This document shows, piece after piece, positions 11,601-20,027 of a stretch of 64,000 nt of DNA (position 1 is its first letter; each line of letters opens with the position of its first letter). The position numbers and the translations under genes were made by a program. The notes under the pieces were generated by a model that saw only the letters and a list, made by a program, of their open reading frames with translations, searched no databases and was not told the DNA's origin. Source of the DNA: Caprimulgus europaeus (taxonomy: Eukaryota; Chordata; Aves; Caprimulgiformes; Caprimulgidae); NCBI GenBank assembly GCA_907165065.1, contig OU015524.1, positions 123,788,760 to 123,852,759 on the forward strand, given 5' to 3'.

Positions 11601-14600
11601 AGATGGGCACCCGCTCCACACTGAAAGCCAACTTTAACATCTTCAGAGATGCCATGCAGCAGCAGCTGCAGGAGGATGTGATGAAGGACCCGGTGTCTGA
11701 CATAAAAGACAAGCTCAAGTTCCTTCAGCAGGAGGTGTGCTCACCTTAAGGAGGGGAGAGGGAGGATGTCTGTGAAGGGTTGTGCAAGCAAGAAAGATCA
11801 ACTAGGAGAGGGGACAGGGGGAAAGCACCATGGTTGTGGGACCTGTTGAGGTGATCAGCTCTGTTTCAAGGTCCTGTAGAGGTGAGAAAGGCAGATATGA
11901 GATGTTCTACCTTGTCTTTAGCAAGTGTGGTGTGGAGGAGGGTATGGAGTCCATGCACTTAGTCTTGTATCCAGGCATAAATGTCCCAGTTGGAGAATAG
12001 AATAGAATAGAATAGAATAGAATAGAATAGAATAGAATAGAATAGAATAGAATAGAATAGAATAGAATAGAATAGAATAGAATAGAATAGAATAGAATAG
12101 AATAGAATAGAATAGAATAGAATAGAATATTTTCAGCTGGAAGGAACATCTTCCATGTCAAGTCAGAGCAGGATGGAGAGGTGATGCCCACCAGCACGTC
12201 ACCTTTCGAATGCCACGCTTTAATTTCATCCTCTTCCTGAGATGATTATGAGCAGATTGTTGGTGTAGATCCTTTTTATGACCAAAGAGATGGTGGCAAA
12301 CGTTTGAAGTTATTCTTGCAGACAGACTTCATCATCAGGGAGACTGAAAAGGTCATCCTCCAGAAGAAAGCTGAGATCTACCAGTCCCTTACCGTATCCA
12401 TTCAAACCCAGCTGCTGCCACACTATGAAGGTATGACCAACCACCTCAGCATCTCTTCATGTTCTCCTGAAGGTTCTATTGATCTTTGTAGAATAACCCC
12501 AATAAAAGCTCAGAAGAAGAGTCCAGGTTTGCAATCTCCCTGTTGAAGAGCAGGGCAAAAGGATCACTTGGTGATCAACTCAGAAGTGTGAAGTAGATCA
12601 TGCTCCAACACAGATCATTAGTGTTAATTCATAATTAATGAATCATTACTCTGATTCATTAATTCTTGTAAATTATAGATATATTTTTTTGGTAGAATTA
12701 ATTAATTGTCTATCTTTGAAGGACATCCTTCGTGTCTCCTCTAGCATCCTAAAGTTCTAAGCTTCTGGATTCATTCCCACCTTCCTTTCCCGTCAGTAGA
12801 TGGCATACTTGGAAAAGCAAAGTTAAAAACCCAACATCCAGAAGTCACCCGTGTTGGAAGACACTTTAATTACTTGATTAATTAATTATTAATTGACTGG
12901 TGAGCCAGTTAGCCAAGCTTAAGCAGGAAAGTGTCCTGGAGATGGGTCACCTCCAATACAGCCTTTCCTTTCCCAAACCACACCAGTGTCCTCCCTCCCC
13001 ATGTCCACCTTGGATCTGGGGCTCAGTGTGACATCACTTTACCAACAGAAGCTGCCAGGCAAAGAGGAGCCAAAGTCTGCAAGAGGATCCAAACCATCCT
13101 TAGTGAAGGCATCAAAAAAGCCTCAGAAGAAGGAATGTTTGAAAGAGCTCAGGAGAGCATGAAAAGGCACTTCCATGACTTGAAGGTAAGTTGTGCACCT
13201 TTCCTGTTCCTTGGGGACCTGTCTACAGCCATGGGTGGTGTTTGGGGGTAGAGGGCAACATCCCAACATCCCCAAAAAAGGATCTGGTGAATACATGTGT
13301 GGCAGTGTGAAGGCATCTCCTTGTGAGATGTTGGTATCAGGAGGCTCTTGGGTGCACTGGGAGGCCACCACCAGCATTGGTTTTGTGGCAGAAGTCATCT
13401 CCAGTGGTGCCCAGAAGCTTTGTTAATGTCATTAATCCATTACAGCTCCTCGCCAGTGTTGACCCAACTTAGCTCAAGGTGCTGATGTGGCTCTGAGCTC
13501 CATACTCAAGGGTCTACCCACAAACATCTAGCTTGACTAGCAGCTGCCACCCATAATTGGTAGCTACATCATTCCTATCCTCAAATTAACAATAACTTGG
13601 GCTCCTCAGCTCCTCAGCACCAGGAGGTAGTAACAGGGTGGGGGATCTGGGGGGCTGGCAGGGTGAGGAGCTCCAAGCCCTGTTGCTGTGCTCAGCTGTG
13701 TGATGGCTGCAGGTGGAGATGATCAAGAAGATGAAGAACTACTTCTCTGACATGCTCAGCTTTGTCTTTTTCCCATGGGACCAACTCAACCACAAGCTGC
13801 CAGGTAGGGTCCTGGTGCTCCAGCTTTGGGGGGGATGTTTTGTGCAGGGCATGGAGCCCCAGGTTCTGCACCCCTGTTTTGGAGGTAGGGCAGGGAAGGG
13901 CAAGAGGACAATGTAAAACTGTGGGAGTGGGGCCAGAGGAGAGCCAGGAAGATGATCCAAGGGCTGGAGCACCTCACTGCTGAAGAAAGGCTGAGGGAGC
14001 TGGGCTTGTTGAGCTTGGAGAAGAGAAGGCTTCAGGGAGACCTCACTGTGGCCTTCCAGTACCTGAAGGGAGCTTGGAAACAGGAGGGAGAGGGACTTTC
14101 CATGGGCAGAGAGTGATGGGACAAGGGGAGATGGCTTTAAACTGAGAGAGGGGAGATTGAGGTTGGGTATGAGGAGGAAATGTTTCACTGTGAGGGTGGT
14201 GAGACCCTGTCCCTGGTTGGCCAGAGAAGCTGTGGCTGCTCCTCCCTGGAAGTGTTCTGGGCCAGGTTGGATGAGGCTTTGAGCAACCTGGTCTAGTGGA
14301 AGGTGTCCCTGCTGCTGGCAGGGGGGCTGGGACTGGATGAGCTTGAAGGTCCCTTCCAACCCAAACCAGTCTGTGATTCTATGACAAGAGGACTTCTCAG
14401 CTGTGTCAGTGCCCAAAAGCTGCCAGTTCTGATGCAAGTTCCCTTTCTCCTGCTTGTGCTGCAGTTCCCCAACATTAAACATCAACTGAGATGATCACTT
14501 CAGGAGCAAGGACAGGTGACAGGTTGACCACGAACCAGCTTGCTTCAATGGACTCCTCTTTTTGTTTTGCAGACTTGCAGAATGAGTCCCTCTTCATCCA

Positions 14601-14640
14601 CAACCTTCATGAGAACCTGCACTCAGACAGGAGCGCTTAG
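718..14640 (+). CDS. NUGGC: NUGGC (nuclear GTPase SLIP-GC), C-terminal 550 residues, 13 exons
   Basis: Spliced coding sequence: 718-987, 1466-1641, 1815-1833, 2159-2239, 3812-3917, 4909-5042, 5486-5650, 8498-8655, 11596-11734, 12322-12430, 13049-13185, 13713-13803, 14573-14640. The lengths sum to 1653 nt, 550 codons plus TAG, with every junction phase matching and AG/GT at every intron. The protein has the dynamin-type G3 motif DIPGTGD in exon 1 and the G4 motif TKSD in exon 2. Helical segments follow that resemble vertebrate NUGGC ([27 protein letters not shown]). The family protein is about 800 aa, so the start and the P-loop lie left of the window. NUGGC is a nuclear, germinal-centre-associated large GTPase linked to restraint of AID-driven DNA breakage (family knowledge). 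Oddities are an in-frame 21-bp triplication in exon 1 and a 19-nt microexon. The identity rests on recalled similarity to human NUGGC; a NUGGC-like paralogue cannot be excluded. Confidence 0.9.
790..852 (+). repeat. 21-bp x 3 coding tandem repeat
   Basis: Three adjacent units, 790-810, 811-831 and 832-852, differ by a single G-to-A change. They encode repeated (T)GEEDSR / (T)REEDSR peptides inside NUGGC. The unit is a multiple of three, so the frame is kept. Confidence 0.95.
1466..1641 (+). CDS. NUGGC: NUGGC exon with G4 motif
   Basis: The acceptor is CCACCACAG and the donor AG|GTAAGG, ending in phase 2. It encodes [20 protein letters not shown] through [18 protein letters not shown] fits the G4 base-specificity motif (N/TKxD). 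The first in-frame stop lies 2 nt into the intron, at 1643-1645, which supports this donor. Confidence 0.9.
1815..1833 (+). CDS. NUGGC: NUGGC 19-nt microexon
   Basis: The acceptor is TCTTTCCAG and the donor TAT|GTGAGT. The 19 nt complete the split Arg codon and add ESKKDY. Without it the flanking exons would be out of frame (phase 2 joined to phase 0). This is the strongest evidence that it is real. Confidence 0.82.
2050..2113 (+). mobile_element. CR1 extreme 3'-end remnant
   Basis: About 65 bp matches a CR1 terminus: TTGGGCTGGATGATCTTTTC, then TCCAACCCAAACCATTCCAT. No body is present, so it is old or heavily truncated. Confidence 0.75.
2159..2239 (+). CDS. NUGGC: NUGGC exon
   Basis: 27 codons in phase 0 between CCAACCTAG and GCG|GTAAGG, encoding [20 protein letters not shown] and MMRRNLA. 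The charged helical composition matches the region after G4 in human NUGGC (EAVLERNEMIK, from memory). The leading ATG is an internal Met. Confidence 0.88.
2529..2686. repeat. (AAG/GAAGGA)n polypurine microsatellite
   Basis: About 158 bp of uninterrupted purines on the + strand. It starts as GGAGAAGAA-type units and becomes a pure AAG run. It sits in a NUGGC intron just before a CR1. The Lys/Glu-rich frames read through it are artefacts. Confidence 0.96.
2775..3661 (+). mobile_element. CR1, family B, long 5'-truncated copy
   Basis: About 890 bp in sense orientation. It begins in the reverse-transcriptase 3' half (peptide-level [20 protein letters not shown]) and runs to GTGATTCTGTG. Frameshifts break the coding frame near 3280. 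It fills most of the NUGGC intron between 2239 and 3812. Confidence 0.92.
3812..3917 (+). CDS. NUGGC: NUGGC exon
   Basis: The acceptor is GTTTTTCAG and the donor ACAG|GTGACA, ending in phase 1. It encodes [20 protein letters not shown] and [15 protein letters not shown]. The [10 protein letters not shown] block is highly conserved in NUGGC. Confidence 0.92.
4375..4468. repeat. 48-bp x 2 tandem duplication
   Basis: Two nearly identical 48-bp units start at 4375 and 4423 (each TCATTATTCCATTTCTTTTT ... CCCCCC). The unit has a pyrimidine tract followed by AG, so it could look like a cryptic 3' splice site. It is intronic in NUGGC. Confidence 0.93.
4470..4908. other. NUGGC intron, nothing recognised
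   Basis: Apparently unique intronic sequence ending in the acceptor GATTTCAG. The short open frames here have no family resemblance. The neighbouring stretch 3918-4374 is likewise plain intron. Confidence 0.6.
4909..5042 (+). CDS. NUGGC: NUGGC exon
   Basis: Entered in phase 1, with Glu completed across the junction. It encodes (E)[18 protein letters not shown] and continues to SLRSNQNPQ. The donor is CAG|GTTTGT. Human NUGGC has EIPKLREYI at the same place (from memory). Confidence 0.91.
5486..5650 (+). CDS. NUGGC: NUGGC exon
   Basis: 55 codons in phase 0 between CATTTCAG and CAT|GTGAGT. It encodes [20 protein letters not shown] through [15 protein letters not shown] to SMDKILH. It is strongly helical and charged, as expected for the middle of this large GTPase. 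Intron 5043-5485 holds nothing I recognise. Confidence 0.9.
5909..5985 (-). mobile_element. CR1 3'-end fragment
   Basis: Reverse-orientation CR1 tail (TCATAGAATGGTTTGGGTTG) followed by about 50 bp of divergent body with AGTCCAACTGGGTGACAGCT. The rest of the intron to 6425 (5986-6425) shows nothing I can name. Confidence 0.8.
6428..7271 (+). mobile_element. CR1 LINE copy with intact 3' part of ORF2
   Basis: About 845 bp of sense CR1 ending in GTGATTCTGTG. It carries one uninterrupted frame, 6491-7264 (257 codons), for the C-terminal part of the CR1 ORF2 protein. Family hallmarks are [30 protein letters not shown] and [18 protein letters not shown]. The lack of stops or frameshifts makes it younger than the other copies here. 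It is 5'-truncated and so cannot be autonomous. It is not a host gene. Confidence 0.93.
7336..7876 (+). mobile_element. Solo LTR of an avian endogenous retrovirus
   Basis: A 541-bp block starts TGTTGTGGTTTAACCC and ends in CA. It contains motifs recurrent in avian ERV LTRs: GCAGCCGCTCGCTCACTC, GGGTTGAGATAAAAACAGTT and CAGCAATAACTAAATCATCC. No internal gag/pol sequence adjoins it, so it is a solo LTR. I could not identify a clear target-site duplication. Its 3' end abuts the next CR1 directly. Confidence 0.8.
7877..8374 (+). mobile_element. CR1, 5'-truncated
   Basis: It begins exactly at the LTR end with AATCTGGGCTCCTCAGGTCA. It runs through the RT 3' region ([20 protein letters not shown] at peptide level, then broken) to GTGACTCTGGGATTCTGTG. 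Its subfamily is close to the copy at 6428-7271 but more decayed. Confidence 0.88.
8498..8655 (+). CDS. NUGGC: NUGGC exon
   Basis: Encodes [40 protein letters not shown] and [13 protein letters not shown]. The donor is AG|GTGAGA, phase 2. The block TLKAVC...YASR...RIDIN is a clear match to human NUGGC as recalled. It is richer in CpG (ACGCTG, TACGCGTCCCGC) than its neighbours. Confidence 0.93.
8808..9252 (+). mobile_element. CR1, family A
   Basis: Sense copy from AGGCCACCAGGATGATGCCA to CCATTCCATGATTTTATGG. The body is complete over the last 445 bp. It is a near-match to the inverted copies at 33919 and 60541, which suggests one burst of activity. Confidence 0.92.
9253..10998. other. NUGGC intron, mostly unassigned
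   Basis: About 1.7 kb without an exon-like or repeat match I can support. It holds one short (AAAC)n run near 10906-10927. Its composition is ordinary. The open frames here do not resemble a known family. Confidence 0.55.
10999..11470 (-). mobile_element. CR1, family B, inverted
   Basis: Reverse-orientation family B copy. It starts with the tail side (TCATGGAATTGTTTTGGCTG) and extends to the GGGCCACACTCCAGCACCTT region. It lies about 125 bp upstream of the NUGGC exon at 11596. Confidence 0.92.
11596..11734 (+). CDS. NUGGC: NUGGC exon
   Basis: Phase 2 entry after ACCCCAACAG. It encodes (R)[20 protein letters not shown], then [20 protein letters not shown] and KFLQQE. The donor GAG|GTGTGC is weaker than the others. 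The frame is required by both flanking exons. Confidence 0.88.
11996..12128. repeat. (GAATA)n pentanucleotide microsatellite
   Basis: About 26 perfect units. It runs directly into ATTTTCAGCTGGAAGGAACA, which resembles the end of an older CR1 subfamily in reverse orientation. The array probably grew from a CR1 3' tail. It is intronic in NUGGC. Confidence 0.96.
12322..12430 (+). CDS. NUGGC: NUGGC exon
   Basis: The acceptor is TTCTTGCAG and the donor GAAG|GTATGA, phase 1. It encodes [20 protein letters not shown] and [16 protein letters not shown], aligning with the human segment around IYESLTASVQ. The following intron (12431-13048) is AT-rich with ATTAATTA runs and nothing else recognised. Confidence 0.9.
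13049..13185 (+). CDS. NUGGC: NUGGC exon
   Basis: Phase 1 entry. It encodes (E)[40 protein letters not shown] and FHDLK, with donor [18 protein letters not shown] is a near-exact family signature. Confidence 0.93.
13713..13803 (+). CDS. NUGGC: NUGGC exon
   Basis: Encodes [30 protein letters not shown], ending phase 1 at CCAG|GTAGGG. The intron before it (13186-13712) has no recognised element. The exon is helical and hydrophobic near its end. Confidence 0.86.
13922..14382 (+). mobile_element. CR1, family A
   Basis: Sense copy from the GGCCAGAGGAGAGCCAGGAA region to CCAGTCTGTGATTCTATGA. It occupies most of the last NUGGC intron. Confidence 0.9.
14573..14640 (+). CDS. NUGGC: NUGGC terminal coding exon
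   Basis: After TTTGTTTTGCAG it encodes (D)[18 protein letters not shown] and RSA, then TAG at 14638-14640. The junction codon and phase agree with the previous exon. The C-terminal residues are not strongly conserved, so the stop is inferred from frame continuity. Confidence 0.85.
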
Positions 14641-15140
14641 AGTGCTGCAGGGATCATCTCAGATGCTTTGGGTTTGTTCTTCTTGTTGGTGGCTTGCTCT
14701 CTTTACTCTAAGCCATGACCTCAGGTGAATTTTTTCTCCCTCCTACAAAACCATTTCCAAGGTTTTTTTATCATGCTCCATAAATAAGAGTCCTCCACAA
14801 CCCCCAAGAACCTTTCCCCCATGTGCCATGATGAGTCCCACACCCTTCAACAGCAACTGTCCATCCCAAGGTTGCTCTGACCTCATAATGGGTCTCATTA
14901 GACCTCATTGGACCTCATCTTGGACCATGGAGTTGATGTTCTCCCAGGAGCAAGGAGGTGTCTGTGTCTTTGACTGGGTTATTGGGGTCACCTCAGCCAT
15001 GTCCTCACTCCTACTTGTGGAGATGAGCCTTTCACCCCATAACCCAACGTGCTTCCAGACCAAATCTCTCCTGGTTTTACCTGCCATGATTTTATCTCTT
15101 TGGATGCTTGCTAGCAAAATAAAAACATTTGGAACAAACT
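14641..15140 (+). other. NUGGC: NUGGC 3' untranslated region (inferred)
   Basis: Follows the TAG stop. No repeat interrupts it. It ends near the AATAAA at 15118-15123. The exact cleavage point is not visible. Confidence 0.6.
15118..15123 (+). terminator. NUGGC: NUGGC poly(A) signal AATAAA
   Basis: Canonical hexamer about 480 bp after the stop codon. It is followed by TG/T-rich sequence (CATGCTTCGTGTGAA) that could serve as the downstream element. Confidence 0.65.
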
Positions 15141-17050
15141 CACTCATGCTTCGTGTGAAAGTCAAGCTTGGATGAAACCAGCCCCAAAGAGTGGTTGGAG
15201 AAGTGGTTCCCTTTGCAAAATGACCATGGATTTAACATTTCCAGAAGAAAGCAAGGAGTTTTCAAAGGAGAAATGGCACCAGCAGACCAACCAACCTCCC
15301 AGTGGGGGTTTAACAGAGAGGACAACACTTCTATGGTGAAGGACAAGCTTGGGAGAGATGGAGAAATATCTGGTGGAAACACTGATAAAAAGCTAAGTGG
15401 GGAAGACAGCAATGGAAAAGCAAACATGGGGAGAAGCTGGGTGATGCCCTCATGGGAAGCTCCTCCCTCTGTGGTGGGAATTGTGTGCTCGTTGATAATG
15501 AACCTGCCCCTGTCTCATCAATGAGGGCCCAGCCCAAGTTTCTTGTTTGAAATCCAGAATGACTCCTGGACAAATTAATTGGTGCTAAAGCTGGTTATGG
15601 CCCTTTAGGGACAGTGGGATGCTGTGCCCAGGTCCATGGTGGAGGTCCTGACCAAAGCCCCCCAGCCCTAGGGTTGATTTGGAGAGAGTACAGCAGATCA
15701 CCCATGGTTGGATGGGTGGGCTTGGCCAAAGAGCAGCCCTGGGCAGGTCTAATTTAGCTCTAGATCCCTTTCTAAGGTGCAATGGGAACCAAGGAGCCCA
15801 TGAATGTCTTTTTTGGGGTGAGGGCACTGCTGCATGACTCTTGTGGAAGGTGGGGACAAGTGATGACCAAGCCCCCATGAGCTGATTTTGCTTTCTTAGA
15901 TGTTTCCCAGGTGGGGAACCAGCCTGCCCTGGCTTTCTGCTCATTGAAACCAGCTCCAGGGTGGACCCTGCCTTCTTCACACCTCAGCCAAAAGCCAAGG
16001 AGACAAATTACTGGGGAGAAAAATGAGCTTTGAGCATCCCAAAGGTGGGCTTGGGGACAGTGAGGATGCTTAGCCATGGGTCTTCTGAACCCCTGGCAAG
16101 TGTACTCATCTCCTGGTTGCTCCACAGCAAGGAACATCATCAAAGCATGCTCTGTTCAGACCCAAAGATCTGCAAACATTGCCCAGATGAAACCAAAGCT
16201 GCAGCAAATGAAGACAATTAATTCTTGGAGAGTGTTCCCAAGGTTCCATCCCAACCCACAGCACCCCAGCAAGCACTCCAGTTCCTTCTTTCACATTAAA
16301 CCCCCCAAAAATGGTCATGTAATATAAAAACTTTAATATTTCATTAGATTTGGGGTCATTTCCAGCTGAGTTGTGCTTTTGCTTCTTTACAACCTTCTCT
16401 GTTTCTACATCAAGCAATAAATTTGCCATCAGGTGGTTCTGGGTTTGGTTCAGGTGAAGGTTGAGTTTTGCTCTGGAAAACTGAAATATTTGGGGGAAAA
16501 ATGGGATTGATCTTTATAAAAAGAGTATAAAAATGGTCCACAAGCTATGGCCAACTCCTGGGATAAATGCAATTAAACTCATCCACATCATCTATTGTCC
16601 TACTTCCTCAAAGATGTTCAACAAAGCAGCTGAGATACCTCCAAGTGCTCATGAAACAAGGTCAGCATTGGGAAACCTCCAAGTGCTCATGAAACAAGGT
16701 CACCATAGGGAAAAGCTCCTTCATGAGGGGCTGGCAGATGGGATGTGGGATCTCCAAGGGATCCACCATGTCCTCTTGGATCCTGATGAAAGAAAAACCA
16801 ACAACAACAAAAAAAAAGAAGGAAAAATTACTGGGGGAAAAAAAGCAAATTAAGACTCTTCTTGCTGGTCTTTTTTGGGTCCACCCAATTGTCACAGGGA
16901 TTTCAGCAAAGCTTGGAGTTCTCAGCATTCCTTCTGGAAAGCTCCAAGGAGAAGAGCAAAAGGAAACAGGAATATATGGTGGGGGAAGACACACAGCACC
17001 CCAAGTCTGTCCTCATGACCTCTCCCACCCACCTGAGTCCCACAGAGGAG
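15141..17050. other. Intergenic NUGGC-SCARA5, mostly unassigned
   Basis: No gene or transposon that I can support. A 39-bp imperfect direct duplication (ACCTCCAAGTGCTCATGAAA twice) lies near 16637-16715, and an A-rich patch near 16800-16850. Confidence 0.55.
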
Positions 17051-17256
17051 AATCAGAGAATCACAGAATCCCGGAGTGGTTTGGGTTGGGAGGGACCTTC
17101 AAGCTCACCCAGTCCCAACCCCCCTGCCAGCAGCAGGGACACCTTCCACTAGACCAGGTTGCTCAAAGCCTCATCCAACCTGGCCCAGAACACTTCCAGG
17201 GAGGAGCAGCCACAGCTTCTCTGGCCAACCTGGGCCAGGGTCTCACCACCCTCAAG
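17051..17256 (-). mobile_element. CR1, family A, inverted 3' fragment
   Basis: Starts with the tail (GAATCAGAGAATCACAGAAT) and stops at CTCACCACCCTCAAG. A second CR1 tail begins there. Confidence 0.9.
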
Positions 17257-17300
17257 GTTTGGGTTGGAAGGGACCCTAAAGATCATCTGCAGGAACCTGG
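17257..17300 (-). mobile_element. CR1 3'-end remnant next to a family A copy
   Basis: GTTTGGGTTGGAAGGGACCC is a second inverted CR1 end without its terminal octamers, directly joined to the copy at 17051-17256. This suggests either a nested insertion or a deletion between two copies. 17301-17610 is unassigned. Confidence 0.65.
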
Positions 17301-17610
17301 AGAAGGACATTTCCAACATACTCAGCCTCATCTTTCATCCATGTAATCAACTGCTCAAGGTATTTCCCATCCAGTCTCTCGTGCCTCAGTTTCCCCATGG
17401 GGAACAAGCACCTCTCCCATCTCCAGGGACTGGGATTGCTCCTGCCCACACTGGGTTGAACTGGTCAGGAACTGGGCAGCGAAGGGAGAGGGAAAAGTGA
17501 GGAGACCCACTGGAGCTGGGACAGGGACCACCCACACACCCACCTCCTGCCCTGGGGACAGGAATTCCAGGGGGAAGCGCAAGCCCCCTCCCCAAACCGA
17601 GCACACCCAG

Positions 17611-19395
17611 GGGATGCTCCTGCCCCAGTTTACCCCTCCCCCCTTGCCCCAGTCCCCCCCAGGCAAACTGCCCCAGTTTAACCCCCTCCCTCCTGCTCCT
17701 GTCCCCTTGGGGTATGCTCCTGTCCCGGCCCCCCCGGGGATCCTCCTGCCCCGGTTCTCCCCCCTTCCAGGGATGTTCCTGCCCCGCTTCCTTGGGGCAT
17801 GTTACTGTCCCAGCCCGCCTTTTACCCCTGTCTCACCCCCTCGGGGAGTGCTTCTGCCCCGACACCCCCCCCCCCACACTCTGCTACCCCTGCTCCGGCC
17901 CCCGCGGGGGATGCTCCTGCCCCAGTTCCCCCGCCTCGGGGATTCTCCTGCCTCGCCCCACCCCCCCGCTCCTGCCCCGTCGTCTTCCCCCTACTCCTGC
18001 CCCGGTCCCACCGGGGATGTTCCTGCCCCAGTTGCCCCCTCCCTGCCCCCGCCCCGGCAATGTTCCTGCCCCAGTTGCTCCCCTGGGGATTCTCCTGCCC
18101 CGCCCCCCCCCTACTCCTGCCCCGGCCCCACCGGGGATGTTCCTGCCCCAGTTGCCCCCTCCCTGCCCCCACCCCGGCAATGTTCCTGCCCCAGCTGCCC
18201 CCCCGGCGATTCTCCTGTCCCGCCCTCCGCCCTACTCCTGCCCCGGCCCCCCCGGGGATGTTTCTGCCCCGGCCCCCCGCCCCGGGGATGTTCCTGCCCC
18301 GGCCCCCCGCCCCGGGGATGTTCCTGCCCCACTTGCCCCCAAGAGGATGTTCCTGCCCCGGCCGCCCCCTAGCCCTGCCCCAGCTGCCCCCCCGGCGATT
18401 CTCCTGTCCCGCCCCTCCCCGCTCCTGCCCCGCCTTCCCCCCCCCGCTCCTGCCCCGCCTTCCCCCCCTACTCCTGCCCCGGCCCCACCGGGGATGTTCC
18501 TGCCCCAGAGTCCCCCCCGGGGATGTTCCTGCCCCAGAGTCCCCCCCGGCAATGTTCCTGCCCCAGTTGCCCCTTCCCTGCCCCCACCCCGGCAATGTTC
18601 CTGCCCCAGCTGCCCCCCCGGCGATTCTCCTGTCCCGCCCCTCCCCGCTCCTGCCCCGCCTTCCCCCCCTACTCCTGCCCCGGCCCCACCGGGGATGTTC
18701 CTGCCCCACAGTCCCCCCCGGGGATGTTCCTGCCCCAGAGTCCCCGCCGGGGGATGTTCCTGCCCCAGTTGCCCCCTCCCTGCCACCGCCCCGGCAATGT
18801 TCCTGCCCCAGCTGCCCCCCCCGGCGATTCTCCTGTCCCGCCCTCCGCCCTACTCCTGCCCCGGCCCCCCGGGGATGTTTCTGCCCCGGCCCCCTCTACT
18901 CTTGCCCGGCCCCCCTACCCCCCCCCGGGGATGTTCCTGCCCCAGTTGCCCCCAAGAGGATGTTCCTGCCCCGGCCGCCCCCTAGCCCTGCCCCAGTTCT
19001 CCCCCCGGGGATTCTCCTGCCCCGCCCCCCCCCGCTCCTGCCCCGCCTTCCCCCCCTACTCCTGCCCCGGCCCCACCGGGGATGTTTCTGCCCCGGCCCC
19101 CTCTACTCTTGCCCGGCCCCCCCCCCCCCCCCCCGGGGATGTTCCTACCCCACTTGCCCCCAAGAGGATGTTCCTGCCCCGACCGCCCCCTAGCCCTGCC
19201 CCAGTTCCCCCCCCGGCGATTCTCCTGTCCCGCCCTCCGCCCTACTCCTGCCCCGACCCCCTCTACTCTTGCCGGACCACCCCCCCCGGGGATGTTCCTG
19301 CCCCACTTGCCCCCAAGAGGATGTTCCTGCCCCGGCCGCCCCCTAGCCCTGCCCCGGCGCCCCCCCCAGTGATTCTCCTGCCCGGGCCCCCCGCC
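17611..19395. repeat. C-rich higher-order minisatellite upstream of SCARA5
   Basis: About 1.8 kb built on a subunit of roughly 24 bp around GGGATGTTCCTGCCCCGGCC. Between about 18010 and 18850 these form a higher-order unit near 119 bp (GGGGATGTTCCTGCCCCAGT ... CGGCGATTCTCCTGTCCCGC). The + strand is overwhelmingly C, so the - strand has many G-runs. Frames stay open for 400-460 codons only because the sequence lacks T and A; they are not genes. Confidence 0.95.
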
Positions 19396-19399
19396 CCAG

Positions 19400-19560
19400 C
19401 CCGGCTCCCCGCAGGCGGGGCGGCCCGATGCCGGCGGATGGGCGGCCCCGGTCCGGGGAGGGTGGGGATGTGTGTGTGTGTGTGGGGAGGGGGCGTGGGG
19501 AGCCCGTCCCCCATCCCATTCCCCGCCTACAAAACCCTCTCGCCCGATCGCTCCGCGCTC
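19400..19560 (+). promoter_or_regulatory. SCARA5: Probable SCARA5 promoter
   Basis: CpG-rich block (GGGGCGGCCCGATGCCGGCG) downstream of the minisatellite. It has a TATA-like TACAAAA at 19528-19534 and a possible initiator GCTCACAAC near 19556-19564. It precedes a good splice donor at 19802. Position and composition support a promoter; the start site is inferred. Confidence 0.55.
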
Positions 19561-19801
19561 ACAACGTCCCGGCTCCGAGCATCGCCCACCCCCGGGGACA
19601 CCCCCGCCACCACCCCACCCCCCCACCCATGGGAGACGGCCGGGGAGCGGCGGCCGCCCCTCCGCGCCCGTGGGGAGCTGGCGCTGAGGTGGGGGGCTGT
19701 CCCTGCTGTCCTCGCCCCCCTGTCCCCACCCCCATGGCTCAGCCCGGAGATTGAGTCCCGGGGCCACGGGAAACACGGTCCTGAGTGGGTGCGCCCAGCA
19801 G
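19560..19801 (+). other. SCARA5: SCARA5 non-coding exon 1 (inferred)
   Basis: GC-rich sequence ending in CAGCAG|GTGAGT. The first coding exon at 21677 has an acceptor but no upstream in-frame start, so a 5' untranslated exon is expected, and this is the only good candidate. It holds a 41-codon upstream ORF (ATG at 19629, TGA at 19752-19754). Confidence 0.6.
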
Positions 19802-20027
19802 GTGAGTGACACGGGAAAAGGGGACACGCGGGGCCGGGGACCCTCTCCCTGCGTGGGGTGCGTGCGGAGGGGTCGGTCATGCCCCCCGCTCCGAGTATCC
19901 CTGCGTGGGGACCCGCCACCCCACTCCTGGTACACGGGTGATGTGTCCCCCCGTGGGAGTGGGACAGGGGGCTGGGGATGAGGACACTGCCCGGCCCAGT
20001 GGGACTGGTTTTGGCTGGGAGGGGGGT
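19802..20027. other. SCARA5 intron 1, proximal part
   Basis: GC-rich intronic sequence after the donor. No repeat structure or other feature is evident. Confidence 0.5.

Noticed and set aside
16325-16410. Possible 3' end of a minus-strand gene (T-rich with a TTTATTG element)
   Set aside because: No coding exon or conserved protein was found upstream on that strand. The AT-rich patch alone is not evidence.
17497-19809. Overlapping open frames of 290-464 codons (Pro/Cys-rich on +, Gly/Arg-rich collagen-like on -)
   Set aside because: They exist in several frames at once, arise from a C-rich minisatellite with few T/A bases, and have no domain or splice context.
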